DNA of 6,113 nt from Nitrososphaera sp. UBA217. Its GTDB lineage: Archaea; Thermoproteota; Nitrososphaeria; Nitrososphaerales; Nitrososphaeraceae. Below are positions 1-5,714 of the stretch, in pieces. A program made the position numbers and the translations under genes. Position 1 is the stretch's first letter. Every line of letters starts with the position of its first letter. Under the pieces are notes generated by a model, which did not search any database, was not told the origin of the DNA, and saw only the letters and a program-made list of their open reading frames with translations. Where the stretch lies: contig DAOL01000048.1 in NCBI GenBank assembly GCA_002501845.1, positions 3,299 to 9,411 of the forward strand, given 5' to 3'.

Positions 1-615
1 GCTGCGGTATCGATGGTTGGCATGACATCTTGGCACATGCTGGTTGGCCGGGCCAAAATAAAGCCGGGCCAGCTCGTGCTTATCATGGGCGGCGGCTCTG
101 GTGTTGGAATGGTTGGCATACAGATTGCCAAGCTTTACAACTGCACAGTCATTGCGACGGCAGGTAACAAGGAAAAAATGGACAAGTGTATCGAGATTGG
201 AGCGGACTATGTCGTCAACCACCGGGAAGCCGACTGGTACAAGAAGGTGCGCGAAATCAACAAAAAGCTGGGCCAATCCGGCGTCGACGTAGTGTTTGAG
301 CACATTGGCAAGGCGACGTTCCCGCAAGAAGTTGGCCTGCTCAAGATGGGAGGCACGCTAGTCGCGACCGGCGCAACCACCGGTTATGACTCGACAATAG
401 ACCTGAGGTTCCTTTTCTTTAAGGGCACAAACTTGCTAGGCTCTACTCAAGGCAACAAGGCAGAGCTTGAAGACGTGATGTACTGGGTCAGCAAGGGCAA
501 GATAAAGCCGGTGATTGATACCGTTCTACCGTTCTCCGACATGGTCAAGGGCCACGTCATGATGGCAGAGGCCCAGCAGTTCGGAAAGATACTGACGACT
601 CCACAAAAGCTCTAA
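1..615 (+). CDS. MDR-family (zinc-type alcohol dehydrogenase / quinone oxidoreductase-like) NAD(P)H oxidoreductase, 5' partial
   Basis: The reading frame is open from base 1, so this is the C-terminal 204 residues of a protein of probably 330-350; the N-terminal catalytic half lies outside the window. The fragment starts with the MDR segment resembling 'AAxxxxGxTSWxML' (residues 1-14). The Rossmann nucleotide-binding loop follows, GGGSGVGMVG at residues 30-39, preceded by the strand QLVLIM and followed by 'AKLYNCTVIATAGNKEKM'. Later come the family features 'GVDVVFEHIGKATF', 'LLKMGGTLVATGATTG' and the closing 'GKILTTP'. Members reduce enones, quinones or acyl-CoA thioesters with NAD(P)H in the cytoplasm. 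The CitE-like lyase 24 bases downstream suggests acyl-CoA chemistry, for example an acrylyl- or crotonyl-CoA reductase-like activity, but this is only inference. The family is certain; substrate and zinc dependence cannot be read from this half. Confidence 0.9.
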   Translation, partial: AAVSMVGMTSWHMLVGRAKIKPGQLVLIMGGGSGVGMVGIQIAKLYNCTVIATAGNKEKMDKCIEIGADYVVNHREADWYKKVREINKKLGQSGVDVVFEHIGKATFPQEVGLLKMGGTLVATGATTGYDSTIDLRFLFFKGTNLLGSTQGNKAELEDVMYWVSKGKIKPVIDTVLPFSDMVKGHVMMAEAQQFGKILTTPQKL

Positions 616-639
616 AAACCACCTTTTCTTCTCTCTTTT
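616..639 (+). other. Pyrimidine-rich 24-base spacer between the reductase and the lyase
   Basis: The gap is dominated by T and C, with two T4 runs reading CTTTTCTTCTCTCTTTT across its end. No Shine-Dalgarno motif precedes the GTG start at 640. Archaeal termination often uses U-rich tracts without a hairpin, so this could cause partial termination after the reductase. It could equally be a plain leader inside a two-gene operon. The sequence does not decide between them. Confidence 0.3.
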
Positions 640-1506
640 GTGTTCCGAAGCCTGATCTTTGTTCCTGGTAACAGTGCACGCTTTGTAGAAAAGGCAAAGA
701 GACTGGAAGCCGACATCATTTGCCTTGACCTTGAGGATTCGGTTCCGGTCAACGAAAAGGACGCGGCTAGAAAGATTATAGCCGATGCACTTTCGCACAG
801 GCAAGAATACGGCAGGCCTATCTATGTCAGGACAAACTCGTCCGAATCTGGGCTTATCGCAGCAGACCTAAAGGCAGCTTTACAAAAGGGCTTGGACGGG
901 ATAGTGATTCCAAAGGTCAACGACGCGAAGGAGCTCATGAAGATAAAAAAGCAACTTACGACACTCGAAAAGTCAAGAAAGACAGGGAAAATAGCTCTGA
1001 TGCCTTCGATTGAAACCGCGAAAGGAGTTGTGAACGCGTACGAGATTGCACACGCTGACGATCGGATAAACGCGCTTGTCTTTGGCGTGTTTGATTTCTT
1101 GCATGATATGCGACTTGATTACGACGAAAACGAGTCAGCCGGATACGGTTACGCTCGGGCCAAAGTGACGGTTGACGCAAGGGCGGCTGGAGTCAATGCA
1201 ATAGACGGGATATGGCAGAAAATTGATGATACTGAAGGTCTTGTTAGGGACGCCATGCTTGCAAAGAGGCTGGGCTACGCGGGCAAAAGCATAATCCATC
1301 CGAGCCAGATTGATCCTGTGCATAAGGTCTTTCTCCCAACCAAGAGCGAAATCGAGTGGGCGAAAAAGGTGGTTGCGGCCCTTGGTGAAGCAATGCAGAA
1401 GGGAAGCGGAAGAGGCTCGGTTAGGCTTGAGGGGAGGATGATAGATGTCGTGCACTACAAGCAGGCAAAGACCATCCTCGATGCTGCAGGCGACGACGAA
1501 ACCTAA
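640..1506 (+). CDS. CitE-like HpcH/HpaI aldolase/citrate lyase superfamily protein
   Basis: A complete 288-residue protein, the normal length for CitE-like (CLYBL / malyl-CoA or citramalyl-CoA lyase) TIM-barrel enzymes. Family motifs occur in order: RSLIFVPGN (3-11), CLDLEDSVP (28-36), YVRTNS (62-67, Arg64 being the expected carboxylate/CoA-binding arginine), MPSIETAKGV (121-130, Glu125 expected to bind Mg), VFGVFDF (148-153, Asp152 expected as second Mg ligand) and GKSIIHPSQI (215-224). The start is GTG at 640, chosen because the RSLIFVPG strand must lie at the N-terminus; no other start fits before the upstream stop at 613-615. The usual G-A-E-D is here G-V-F-D, losing the acidic residue but keeping the metal ligand. 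The enzyme probably cleaves or condenses a 3-hydroxy-acyl-CoA type substrate in the cytoplasm; the exact substrate is unknown. It is likely co-transcribed with the reductase upstream. Confidence 0.92.
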   Translation: MFRSLIFVPGNSARFVEKAKRLEADIICLDLEDSVPVNEKDAARKIIADALSHRQEYGRPIYVRTNSSESGLIAADLKAALQKGLDGIVIPKVNDAKELMKIKKQLTTLEKSRKTGKIALMPSIETAKGVVNAYEIAHADDRINALVFGVFDFLHDMRLDYDENESAGYGYARAKVTVDARAAGVNAIDGIWQKIDDTEGLVRDAMLAKRLGYAGKSIIHPSQIDPVHKVFLPTKSEIEWAKKVVAALGEAMQKGSGRGSVRLEGRMIDVVHYKQAKTILDAAGDDET

Positions 1507-1630
1507 CGAGTGCGGGACTTGCTGGTCTACCTTTTTGGACTAGAGTATTACAATCAATTTTTGGGACTTATTGATGGATGGCCATGACTTTCTCTTTTGT
1601 TTGATTCGATCGGTCAACGCTAACTAAAAT
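1507..1630. other. Intergenic region between the lyase and the winged-helix gene
   Basis: 124 bases without a recognisable gene. It holds two T5 runs (1532-1536 and 1558-1562) and a pyrimidine-rich stretch near 1589-1602, compatible with U-tract termination of the lyase transcript. Near the right end is a short dyad, TTGA (1601-1604), CGATCG (1607-1612), TCAA (1614-1617), about 14 bases before the next ATG. No clear TATA box or Shine-Dalgarno motif was seen. Confidence 0.4.
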
Positions 1631-1987
1631 ATGCCTGCAAGACGTTCTATTTCTATGTCAGATAGGTGGAGTCATGATGACAATGAAATCCTGTGGCCTT
1701 GGTTGTTACGCGGGATATACGAAATGAAAGGTGGAGTAATTGGTAGGACGGCACTCATGACAAATGTTGTCGATTATATAAAAACAAAGAATTACTGGGG
1801 CAAGGAAAATGAATTATCAAAATATCTTAGGATTTCTGCAGGTGACAGTTACAGGCGTAATCTGTACAAGATCACAAGATGGATGATAGACCAAGGGTTT
1901 CTAAAACCACATGCGGGTTTTAGTGAAGTATCGATCACTAGACAGGGTATCAATATGATTGGCAAGCGTTTTCCAGAACTGGAATAA
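1631..1987 (+). CDS. Small winged-helix DNA-binding protein (putative transcription regulator)
   Basis: 118 residues from ATG 1631; a second ATG at residue 9 (MSDRW, base 1655) is an alternative start. The second half has the look of a winged helix. A helix around 43-52 and another at 60-67 (ENELSKYL) are followed by a long helix 73-88 (SYRRNLYKITRWMIDQ). The turn 'GFLKP' then leads into a wing, 'FSEVSITRQG' (97-106), and a final helix ending in FPELE. This pattern of 'W-x2-Q-G-F-L ... V-S-I-T-R-x-G' is common in small archaeal regulators, but I cannot name the family. The N-terminus is basic and then acidic and aromatic, and there are no cysteines or sensor motifs. GC is about 40%, against about 50% in the flanking enzymes, and codons such as AGG and ATA are frequent, so it may be a recent arrival. 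A promoter was not recognised. Confidence 0.75.
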   Translation: MPARRSISMSDRWSHDDNEILWPWLLRGIYEMKGGVIGRTALMTNVVDYIKTKNYWGKENELSKYLRISAGDSYRRNLYKITRWMIDQGFLKPHAGFSEVSITRQGINMIGKRFPELE

Positions 1988-2051
1988 AATCAAGATTCAT
2001 GTTCAGGTCTATACATACCCTGAGGCTTTTCGATTATTCCCATCTTCTTGA

Positions 2052-2948
2052 CTATTGCGTCCTCGGAATGAATTTTTTGATGACAATTATCCCAACATAA
2101 TACGGGAGATTGTAAAGTGCTGCAAGCGCCGCCACTGCCGAGCCAAAGAACTGATATGCAAACACGGCCACGAGCACGTTGTTGATGTAGCTCATGGCTA
2201 TTAGGCCTGCAGTCCTCTCATAGCGGCCACCAAAAGCACTCGCATATCCTACCAGGCAATAGGCGGCATAGCAAAGAAATGCTGTTGCGACAGTCCCAAG
2301 CAAGAACCATTCCTCAGAGTAAAAAAACCCAGAGAATTTAGCAAACATTCCAAAGTTTATCAAGATAATGAAGATAAGCGACAGCGGAAATGAGTTTTCG
2401 TCTGCAAAACGCGATACAGCGGGCAAATATTTTTTCGTAAACCAACCAGCTGCCAACGGGGTAAATAACGCAGCAGAAAGCAGGAACACCATCTGCACCA
2501 CTGGTATCTCGAAATGTGATCCTAGAACCGCAAAGACTATGGAAGGCAAGACAAATGGTACAGCCAGCGATGTCACCATTATCATGCCAACCACAAGTGA
2601 CAATCGTCCACCAATCAGGTTCACGACAAACGGCGCCCCAAGGCCAGTTGAAATGCCAGAGAGCAATAGTACCGGCAGCGCAAATGGCTGATACACAATA
2701 TAAGCGAGACCATACATTGCAAGTGGCAGTACTATCAGCTTGATGGCAGAGAGAACAACAAGTTGTTTTGGTTTTGTGAATGTTGACACAAGGTCAGATG
2801 TGTTGAGCCTTATCAAATTCAGAAACAACAGCGCCCCAAGCCACACCAGTAAATATGGCTCCACAACTAACCCGGCAGACGGTAACAGGACGCCGGCAGC
2901 CATTGATCCTGCAATGCTTACTACAAGAACAATATCGTCATGGCGCAA
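2052..2948 (-). CDS. BASS/SBF-family (bile acid:sodium symporter-like) membrane transporter
   Basis: 298 residues, almost entirely hydrophobic, with about nine or ten membrane segments. The family signature lies in the middle: LLLSGISTGLGAPFVVN (94-110) followed by GGRLSLVVGMIMVTSLAVP (113-131). This matches the broken helix of BASS proteins (small-residue loop with Pro, then 'G-D-x-x-L-S-x-x-M-T-x-x-S'), although the usual Asp is Arg115 here. The second core repeat is near GLIAMSYINNVLVA (248-261), where an Asn pair is expected to line the sodium/substrate site. Such proteins import or export organic anions with sodium; the substrate here is unknown. The start is TTG at 2948, the only in-frame option, because a TGA lies three codons upstream and the next Met (residue 16) would remove half of helix 1. 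It overlaps the peptidase gene by 11 bases, so the two share a transcript. The 3' end may be frameshifted (see findings). Confidence 0.87.
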   Translation of the reverse strand: MRHDDIVLVVSIAGSMAAGVLLPSAGLVVEPYLLVWLGALLFLNLIRLNTSDLVSTFTKPKQLVVLSAIKLIVLPLAMYGLAYIVYQPFALPVLLLSGISTGLGAPFVVNLIGGRLSLVVGMIMVTSLAVPFVLPSIVFAVLGSHFEIPVVQMVFLLSAALFTPLAAGWFTKKYLPAVSRFADENSFPLSLIFIILINFGMFAKFSGFFYSEEWFLLGTVATAFLCYAAYCLVGYASAFGGRYERTAGLIAMSYINNVLVAVFAYQFFGSAVAALAALYNLPYYVGIIVIKKFIPRTQ

Positions 2949-4746
2949 GTGCTTTCAACTGCTGTATCATTTCCTGCACATAATCAAATCCTTGCTGCCA
3001 GAACTCTTCCCTTGAAATGTCAATTCCTGCCTCCATCAAGAGCTCTTCAGGCTTTCTAGAGCCTCCCGCTGATAGTATATTGAAATATTTTGGTACAAAG
3101 AACTTTCCTTCCAGCTTGTATTGCTTGTAGAGTGACAGCACAAGCAAATTGCCAAACGAATATGCGTAGGTGTAAAAAGGCGTGTGGTAAAAGTGCGGTA
3201 TGTAAATCCACTCCCACTGAAAGTCTGGCGTAAGCGCGATTGAAGTGCCAAATTGCTCCTTGAGGTTGTCGATGTACATTTTGGCAACCGCATCTATTGT
3301 GGCGTTGTTCTCACCAATTGTCCTGTGCGCATCAATTTCAAAGAGCGTGAAATATGCCTGCCGGATTATTGTCGCATACATGTCGTCTATATGCTCTGCC
3401 AGCAGAATCCTGCGTTCTCTATCAGACATCTTTTCTGCAAGCTTTTCATTGAGCAGCATTTCTGCAAACACTGATGCAGTCTCTGCAAGTGGCAGTGGAG
3501 CATGCGCTACCATTATTGGCATATCTGCCGCAAGCATGCTGTGAATCGCGTGACCAAATTCATGGGCAAGCGTTGATACGTCCCTTGACAGGCCATCAAA
3601 ATTCAACAGCACATAGGGCGTTATTTTCGGCGTAACGGTATAGCAGAAAGCGCCCCCTCTCTTTGCCTTTCTAATCTCCGAATCAACGTGGCGCTCTGAA
3701 AACACTCGCTCTGCAAGCTTTCGGAATTGCGGATCAAAATCGCCAAAGGTGTCAAGCAAGCTTTGGATGGCCTTACCATAAGTGAACTTTTTGCTATCAG
3801 ATGCCTTGGTCGATATTGGGGCATAAAGGTCGTACCTGCGTAGCTTTTTCATATCTAGCATCTTTGCTTTTTCCTTGAAGTAATCCTGAAAGATGGCCGA
3901 GTTTTTCCTGCATGCTGCAAGCAATGCTTCGACCGTCACGTCGTCTAGGTTGTTGGCAATGTTACGTACGGAAATTGGAGATTTGTAGCCTCGTATCGAG
4001 ATTGCCTCGTCGCGCCACTGAATCGCGACGTTCTGGTAGATCTCTCCGAGCACCCCGCTGTTTTTTTTGTAAACCTTCAACAATGATTTGTAGGCGGCTT
4101 CCCTCATTTTGCCGTCCGGGCTCCTGACCAGCGACACCAGCTTTTCCCTATTATCAAACTTTTTCTCTACAATCTTCCTGCCACGCTTTAGCTTCATCGT
4201 AAATTCAAAAGCGCTGGTCATTTTGTCGTAGATCTTGACAAGGGCCCGGGTGCCTGTCACTTCAAGCGTGTTGATTATTTTTTCTTCCGGCTCGCTTAGC
4301 GAATATCTTGCGACAAGTCGTTTGTGCCGTAGGTACTCCATGTAAACCTCCGGCATCTCATTTATCAGTCTGCTTGCGTTTTGCTCGTCGAGCTGCTTTT
4401 TGAACCAGAGATCAAAGAACAGAGTGCGATTGCCGATGTCTGACGCCAGCTTTTCAATCTTCATCACGAGAGCAGAGGCTTCGTTTGATGATGTATCAGC
4501 ATAGTAAAGTAAGTGCGCGTAGCCGCTTGCGATCGAGATTTTTTCAGAAATGCTTTCAAGCACGTGGATCAGTCTTTCAAATTCAGCTTCAGAAATGTCG
4601 GGTCGCAAAATCTGCCGGCTTCTCTCAAATTGTACAAGCTCGTCTTCGATCGATTTCAATAATTGCCGAAATGCGTCGCCGGAAGGATCCTTCACAAGCC
4701 CGGCCAGATCCCACCCTCCAACCTTCATAGCCGCGTACACAGTCAT
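2938..4746 (-). CDS. pepF: Oligoendopeptidase F, M3-family zinc metallopeptidase
   Basis: Starting at ATG 4746 gives 602 residues, the usual PepF length. The frame stays open to ATG 4839 (633 residues), with further ATGs at 4767 and 4728. I prefer 4746 or 4728 because homologs begin just before a 'WDL' motif (here GGWDLAGL, residues 10-17), and the 4839 start would overlap the divergent gene and cover its control region. The PepF N-terminal helical domain comes first, then the M3 catalytic domain with the zinc motif HEFGH (395-399: His395 and His399 ligands, Glu396 catalytic). The third ligand is expected at Glu422 in LAETASVFAE. Near the C-terminus IPHFYHTPFYTYAYSFG (516-532) carries the His/Tyr residues that bind the peptide substrate. 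There is no signal peptide, so it is cytoplasmic and probably degrades short peptides of about 6-20 residues. It is the first gene of a two-gene unit with the overlapping transporter. Confidence 0.95.
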   Translation of the reverse strand: MTVYAAMKVGGWDLAGLVKDPSGDAFRQLLKSIEDELVQFERSRQILRPDISEAEFERLIHVLESISEKISIASGYAHLLYYADTSSNEASALVMKIEKLASDIGNRTLFFDLWFKKQLDEQNASRLINEMPEVYMEYLRHKRLVARYSLSEPEEKIINTLEVTGTRALVKIYDKMTSAFEFTMKLKRGRKIVEKKFDNREKLVSLVRSPDGKMREAAYKSLLKVYKKNSGVLGEIYQNVAIQWRDEAISIRGYKSPISVRNIANNLDDVTVEALLAACRKNSAIFQDYFKEKAKMLDMKKLRRYDLYAPISTKASDSKKFTYGKAIQSLLDTFGDFDPQFRKLAERVFSERHVDSEIRKAKRGGAFCYTVTPKITPYVLLNFDGLSRDVSTLAHEFGHAIHSMLAADMPIMVAHAPLPLAETASVFAEMLLNEKLAEKMSDRERRILLAEHIDDMYATIIRQAYFTLFEIDAHRTIGENNATIDAVAKMYIDNLKEQFGTSIALTPDFQWEWIYIPHFYHTPFYTYAYSFGNLLVLSLYKQYKLEGKFFVPKYFNILSAGGSRKPEELLMEAGIDISREEFWQQGFDYVQEMIQQLKALAP

Positions 4747-4790
4747 GGCGACAGGCACGTACGCCATCGCCGTCACATATGTATCTTGTT

Positions 4791-4816
4791 GAGCGGGAGG
4801 TGAACAATTCCCGCTC
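4791..4816 (+). repeat. Perfect 8-bp inverted repeat (hairpin or operator) upstream of the nuclease-fold gene
   Basis: GAGCGGGA (4791-4798) and TCCCGCTC (4809-4816) are perfect reverse complements around a 10-base loop. The arm is GC-rich and unlike the AT-rich surroundings. It lies 11 bases before ATG 4828. It could be a protein-binding dyad or, if transcribed, an RNA hairpin in the leader; its right arm is not followed by a T run, which argues against a bacterial-type terminator. Confidence 0.6.
4796..4803 (+). promoter_or_regulatory. Strong Shine-Dalgarno-like GGAGGTGA
   Basis: This is a full match to the complement of the 16S rRNA 3' end, and the only strong one seen before any gene here. 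It ends 24 bases before ATG 4828, too far for direct use. It is half inside the left arm of the inverted repeat 4791-4816, so folding of the hairpin would present GGTGA in the loop. An in-frame stop (TGA 4801-4803) excludes a start further upstream. It may be coincidental. Confidence 0.3.
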
Positions 4817-4827
4817 GGAATAGCTAT

Positions 4828-5247
4828 ATGGGATTGCAACGCCCGCGGTTTACTTTGTATTCGTGGAGCAAGTTTGGCCGGGAAGCAGAATACATTGTCG
4901 CGCTCTACCTAAAGTCGATTGGGTGGGATGTCAGGCTTTCACCGGCAAGCAGGGGCCCGGCAGACATTGTTGCCAACTGCGACAGTTCAAAATGGTTCAT
5001 ACAGGTAAAGGCAAGCTCGGGCATACCTCGACTGAAGGGTTACGCAGTGAAAAGGCTGATGGAACTTGCAAAAAGCAAAAGCGGCCTACCGGTGGTATCA
5101 ACCTTCCAGCCTTTTTGCGGCGGTTTTAGCACCGGCAACTACTCGATATTGTTTTACGTTCTTGACAGCTGGCAGGCAATCGAGCCTACGAAATTTGAGG
5201 CGCGGCGAGAACACATCGCTTGGCGACCCTCAGCTCGCTTCCCCTGA
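4828..5247 (+). CDS. PD-(D/E)XK nuclease-fold protein (Hjc/Mrr-like core), putative nuclease
   Basis: 139 residues. The first half has the order of a restriction-endonuclease-like fold: a helix with GREAEYIVALYLKSIGW (17-33, Glu19/Glu21), then VRLSPASRGPADIV (35-48, Asp46 as the metal-binding aspartate), then WFIQVKASSG (56-65) with the Q-x-K motif (Gln59, Lys61), then a helix VKRLMELAKSK (74-84). This resembles archaeal Holliday junction resolvases and Mrr-type nucleases. Hjc enzymes have E-x-K where this has Q-x-K, a variant known from Mrr-like enzymes, so activity is plausible but not shown. The protein would be cytoplasmic and act on DNA (repair, recombination or restriction). No methylase or helicase partner is adjacent. 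The last 20 or so codons overlap the convergent gene on the other strand. The start ATG 4828 is the first ATG after an in-frame stop at 4801-4803. Confidence 0.72.
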   Translation: MGLQRPRFTLYSWSKFGREAEYIVALYLKSIGWDVRLSPASRGPADIVANCDSSKWFIQVKASSGIPRLKGYAVKRLMELAKSKSGLPVVSTFQPFCGGFSTGNYSILFYVLDSWQAIEPTKFEARREHIAWRPSARFP

Positions 5248-5494
5248 TGAGGTACTTGAATTCGCAGTCGTGCCTCCCGCACATGTACAGGATCATTTTG
5301 AAACCGTCAAACTCTGTCTCTTTGTTGAAACCCTTCTGCGCAGTCTCGTATTTGCTGTCCCTGTGGACCTCGTAATAGTCTGTCACCTCCGTCTCTTTGA
5401 GAACAATATAGACATCAGCGTAGTCAAAGCAGCCAGTTGCCTGGCAGAAAGGCCTCGCTCTTTTTTCCATCTGTTTGAGGTCGGATCTTATCAT
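5186..5494 (-). CDS. Conserved-looking hypothetical protein with two CX4C pairs
   Basis: 102 residues, no family recognised. The composition is that of a soluble protein, with mixed charge and aromatic strands such as YADVYIVLKETEV and FKMILYMCG. Five cysteines include two C-x4-C pairs, Cys17/Cys22 and Cys72/Cys77, with His75 inside the second (CGRHDC). These could bind a metal or form redox pairs, which is inference. The ATG at 5494 is supported by a TTTATA box about 30 bases upstream, giving a nearly leaderless transcript. The opposite strand is also open for a long stretch here, but that reading lacks a promoter and looks like a shadow. The last 62 bases overlap the end of the plus-strand nuclease-fold gene. 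It lies downstream of the RDD gene on the same strand but has its own promoter. Confidence 0.65.
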   Translation of the reverse strand: MIRSDLKQMEKRARPFCQATGCFDYADVYIVLKETEVTDYYEVHRDSKYETAQKGFNKETEFDGFKMILYMCGRHDCEFKYLIRGSELRVAKRCVLAAPQIS

Positions 5495-5714
5495 ATGAGA
5501 ATGTTCTACATACGGCTCTATAGTATAAATGAGTTAACATATTCGATAGAAAATAGTGCCAGCTGACTTAAATAGATCAATCGACCCATTTGCATTACTC
5601 GCATTTGCGGGTTTCAGCATGGATCAACGGTGTAGGCGAGCAATATGCGCGCATCATGGCAATATTTGGCCAATGATGGCGTTGCATGATAATGCCTACC
5701 TATCCGTGCTGTCA
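5495..5714. other. Intergenic region between the RDD gene and the CX4C gene
   Basis: 220 bases without a convincing gene. The left part holds the TATA box at 5524-5529 and an AT-rich tract up to about 5575. The right part holds a cluster of small symmetric elements: ATGCGCGCAT (5645-5654), TTGGCCAA (5666-5673), a bulged inverted repeat CATCATGG (5652-5659) with CCAATGATG (5670-5678), and GCAT/ATGC (5684-5695). These lie just past the RDD stop codon and could shape its transcript end. No strong T run follows. Confidence 0.4.
5524..5529 (-). promoter_or_regulatory. Archaeal TATA box of the CX4C hypothetical gene
   Basis: On the minus strand the six bases read TTTATA, a good archaeal TATA box. 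Transcription would be expected about 25 bases downstream near 5500, leaving only about six bases before ATG 5494. This fits the leaderless mRNAs usual in thaumarchaea, and no Shine-Dalgarno motif precedes the gene. A second AT-rich element, TATTTAAG, lies further up on the same strand (5574-5567). Confidence 0.55.

Larger units (their letters stand above)
4747..4827. promoter_or_regulatory. Divergent control region between pepF and the nuclease-fold gene
   Basis: This short stretch separates two genes that point away from each other, so it should hold both promoters. ACATATGT (4775-4782) is a symmetric AT-rich element. On the minus strand it lies about 30 bases before ATG 4746, the right distance for a TATA box of a nearly leaderless pepF transcript. 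On the plus strand it would give a start near 4805 and a leader of about 23 bases. Both assignments are inference; the match to a TATA consensus is only moderate. Confidence 0.35.

Noticed and set aside
616..639. Second small gene or leader peptide between the reductase and the lyase
   Set aside because: The gap is only 24 bases and is in frame with the lyase without any other start codon.
526..804. Minus-strand open frame across the reductase-lyase junction
   Set aside because: It overlaps two well-supported genes on the other strand and shows no motif.
4809..4830. Rho-independent terminator formed by the inverted repeat
   Set aside because: No T run follows either arm, and it sits between divergent genes where no transcript should end.
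5066..5566. Long open plus-strand frame of 166 codons
   Set aside because: It is antisense to the CX4C gene and out of frame with the nuclease-fold gene. It has no promoter or ribosome site and no recognisable motif, while the minus strand has a well-placed TATA box.
5640..5714. Possible C/D-box small RNA on the minus strand, because ATGATGA resembles box C
   Set aside because: No CTGA box D or D' is found at the right distance.
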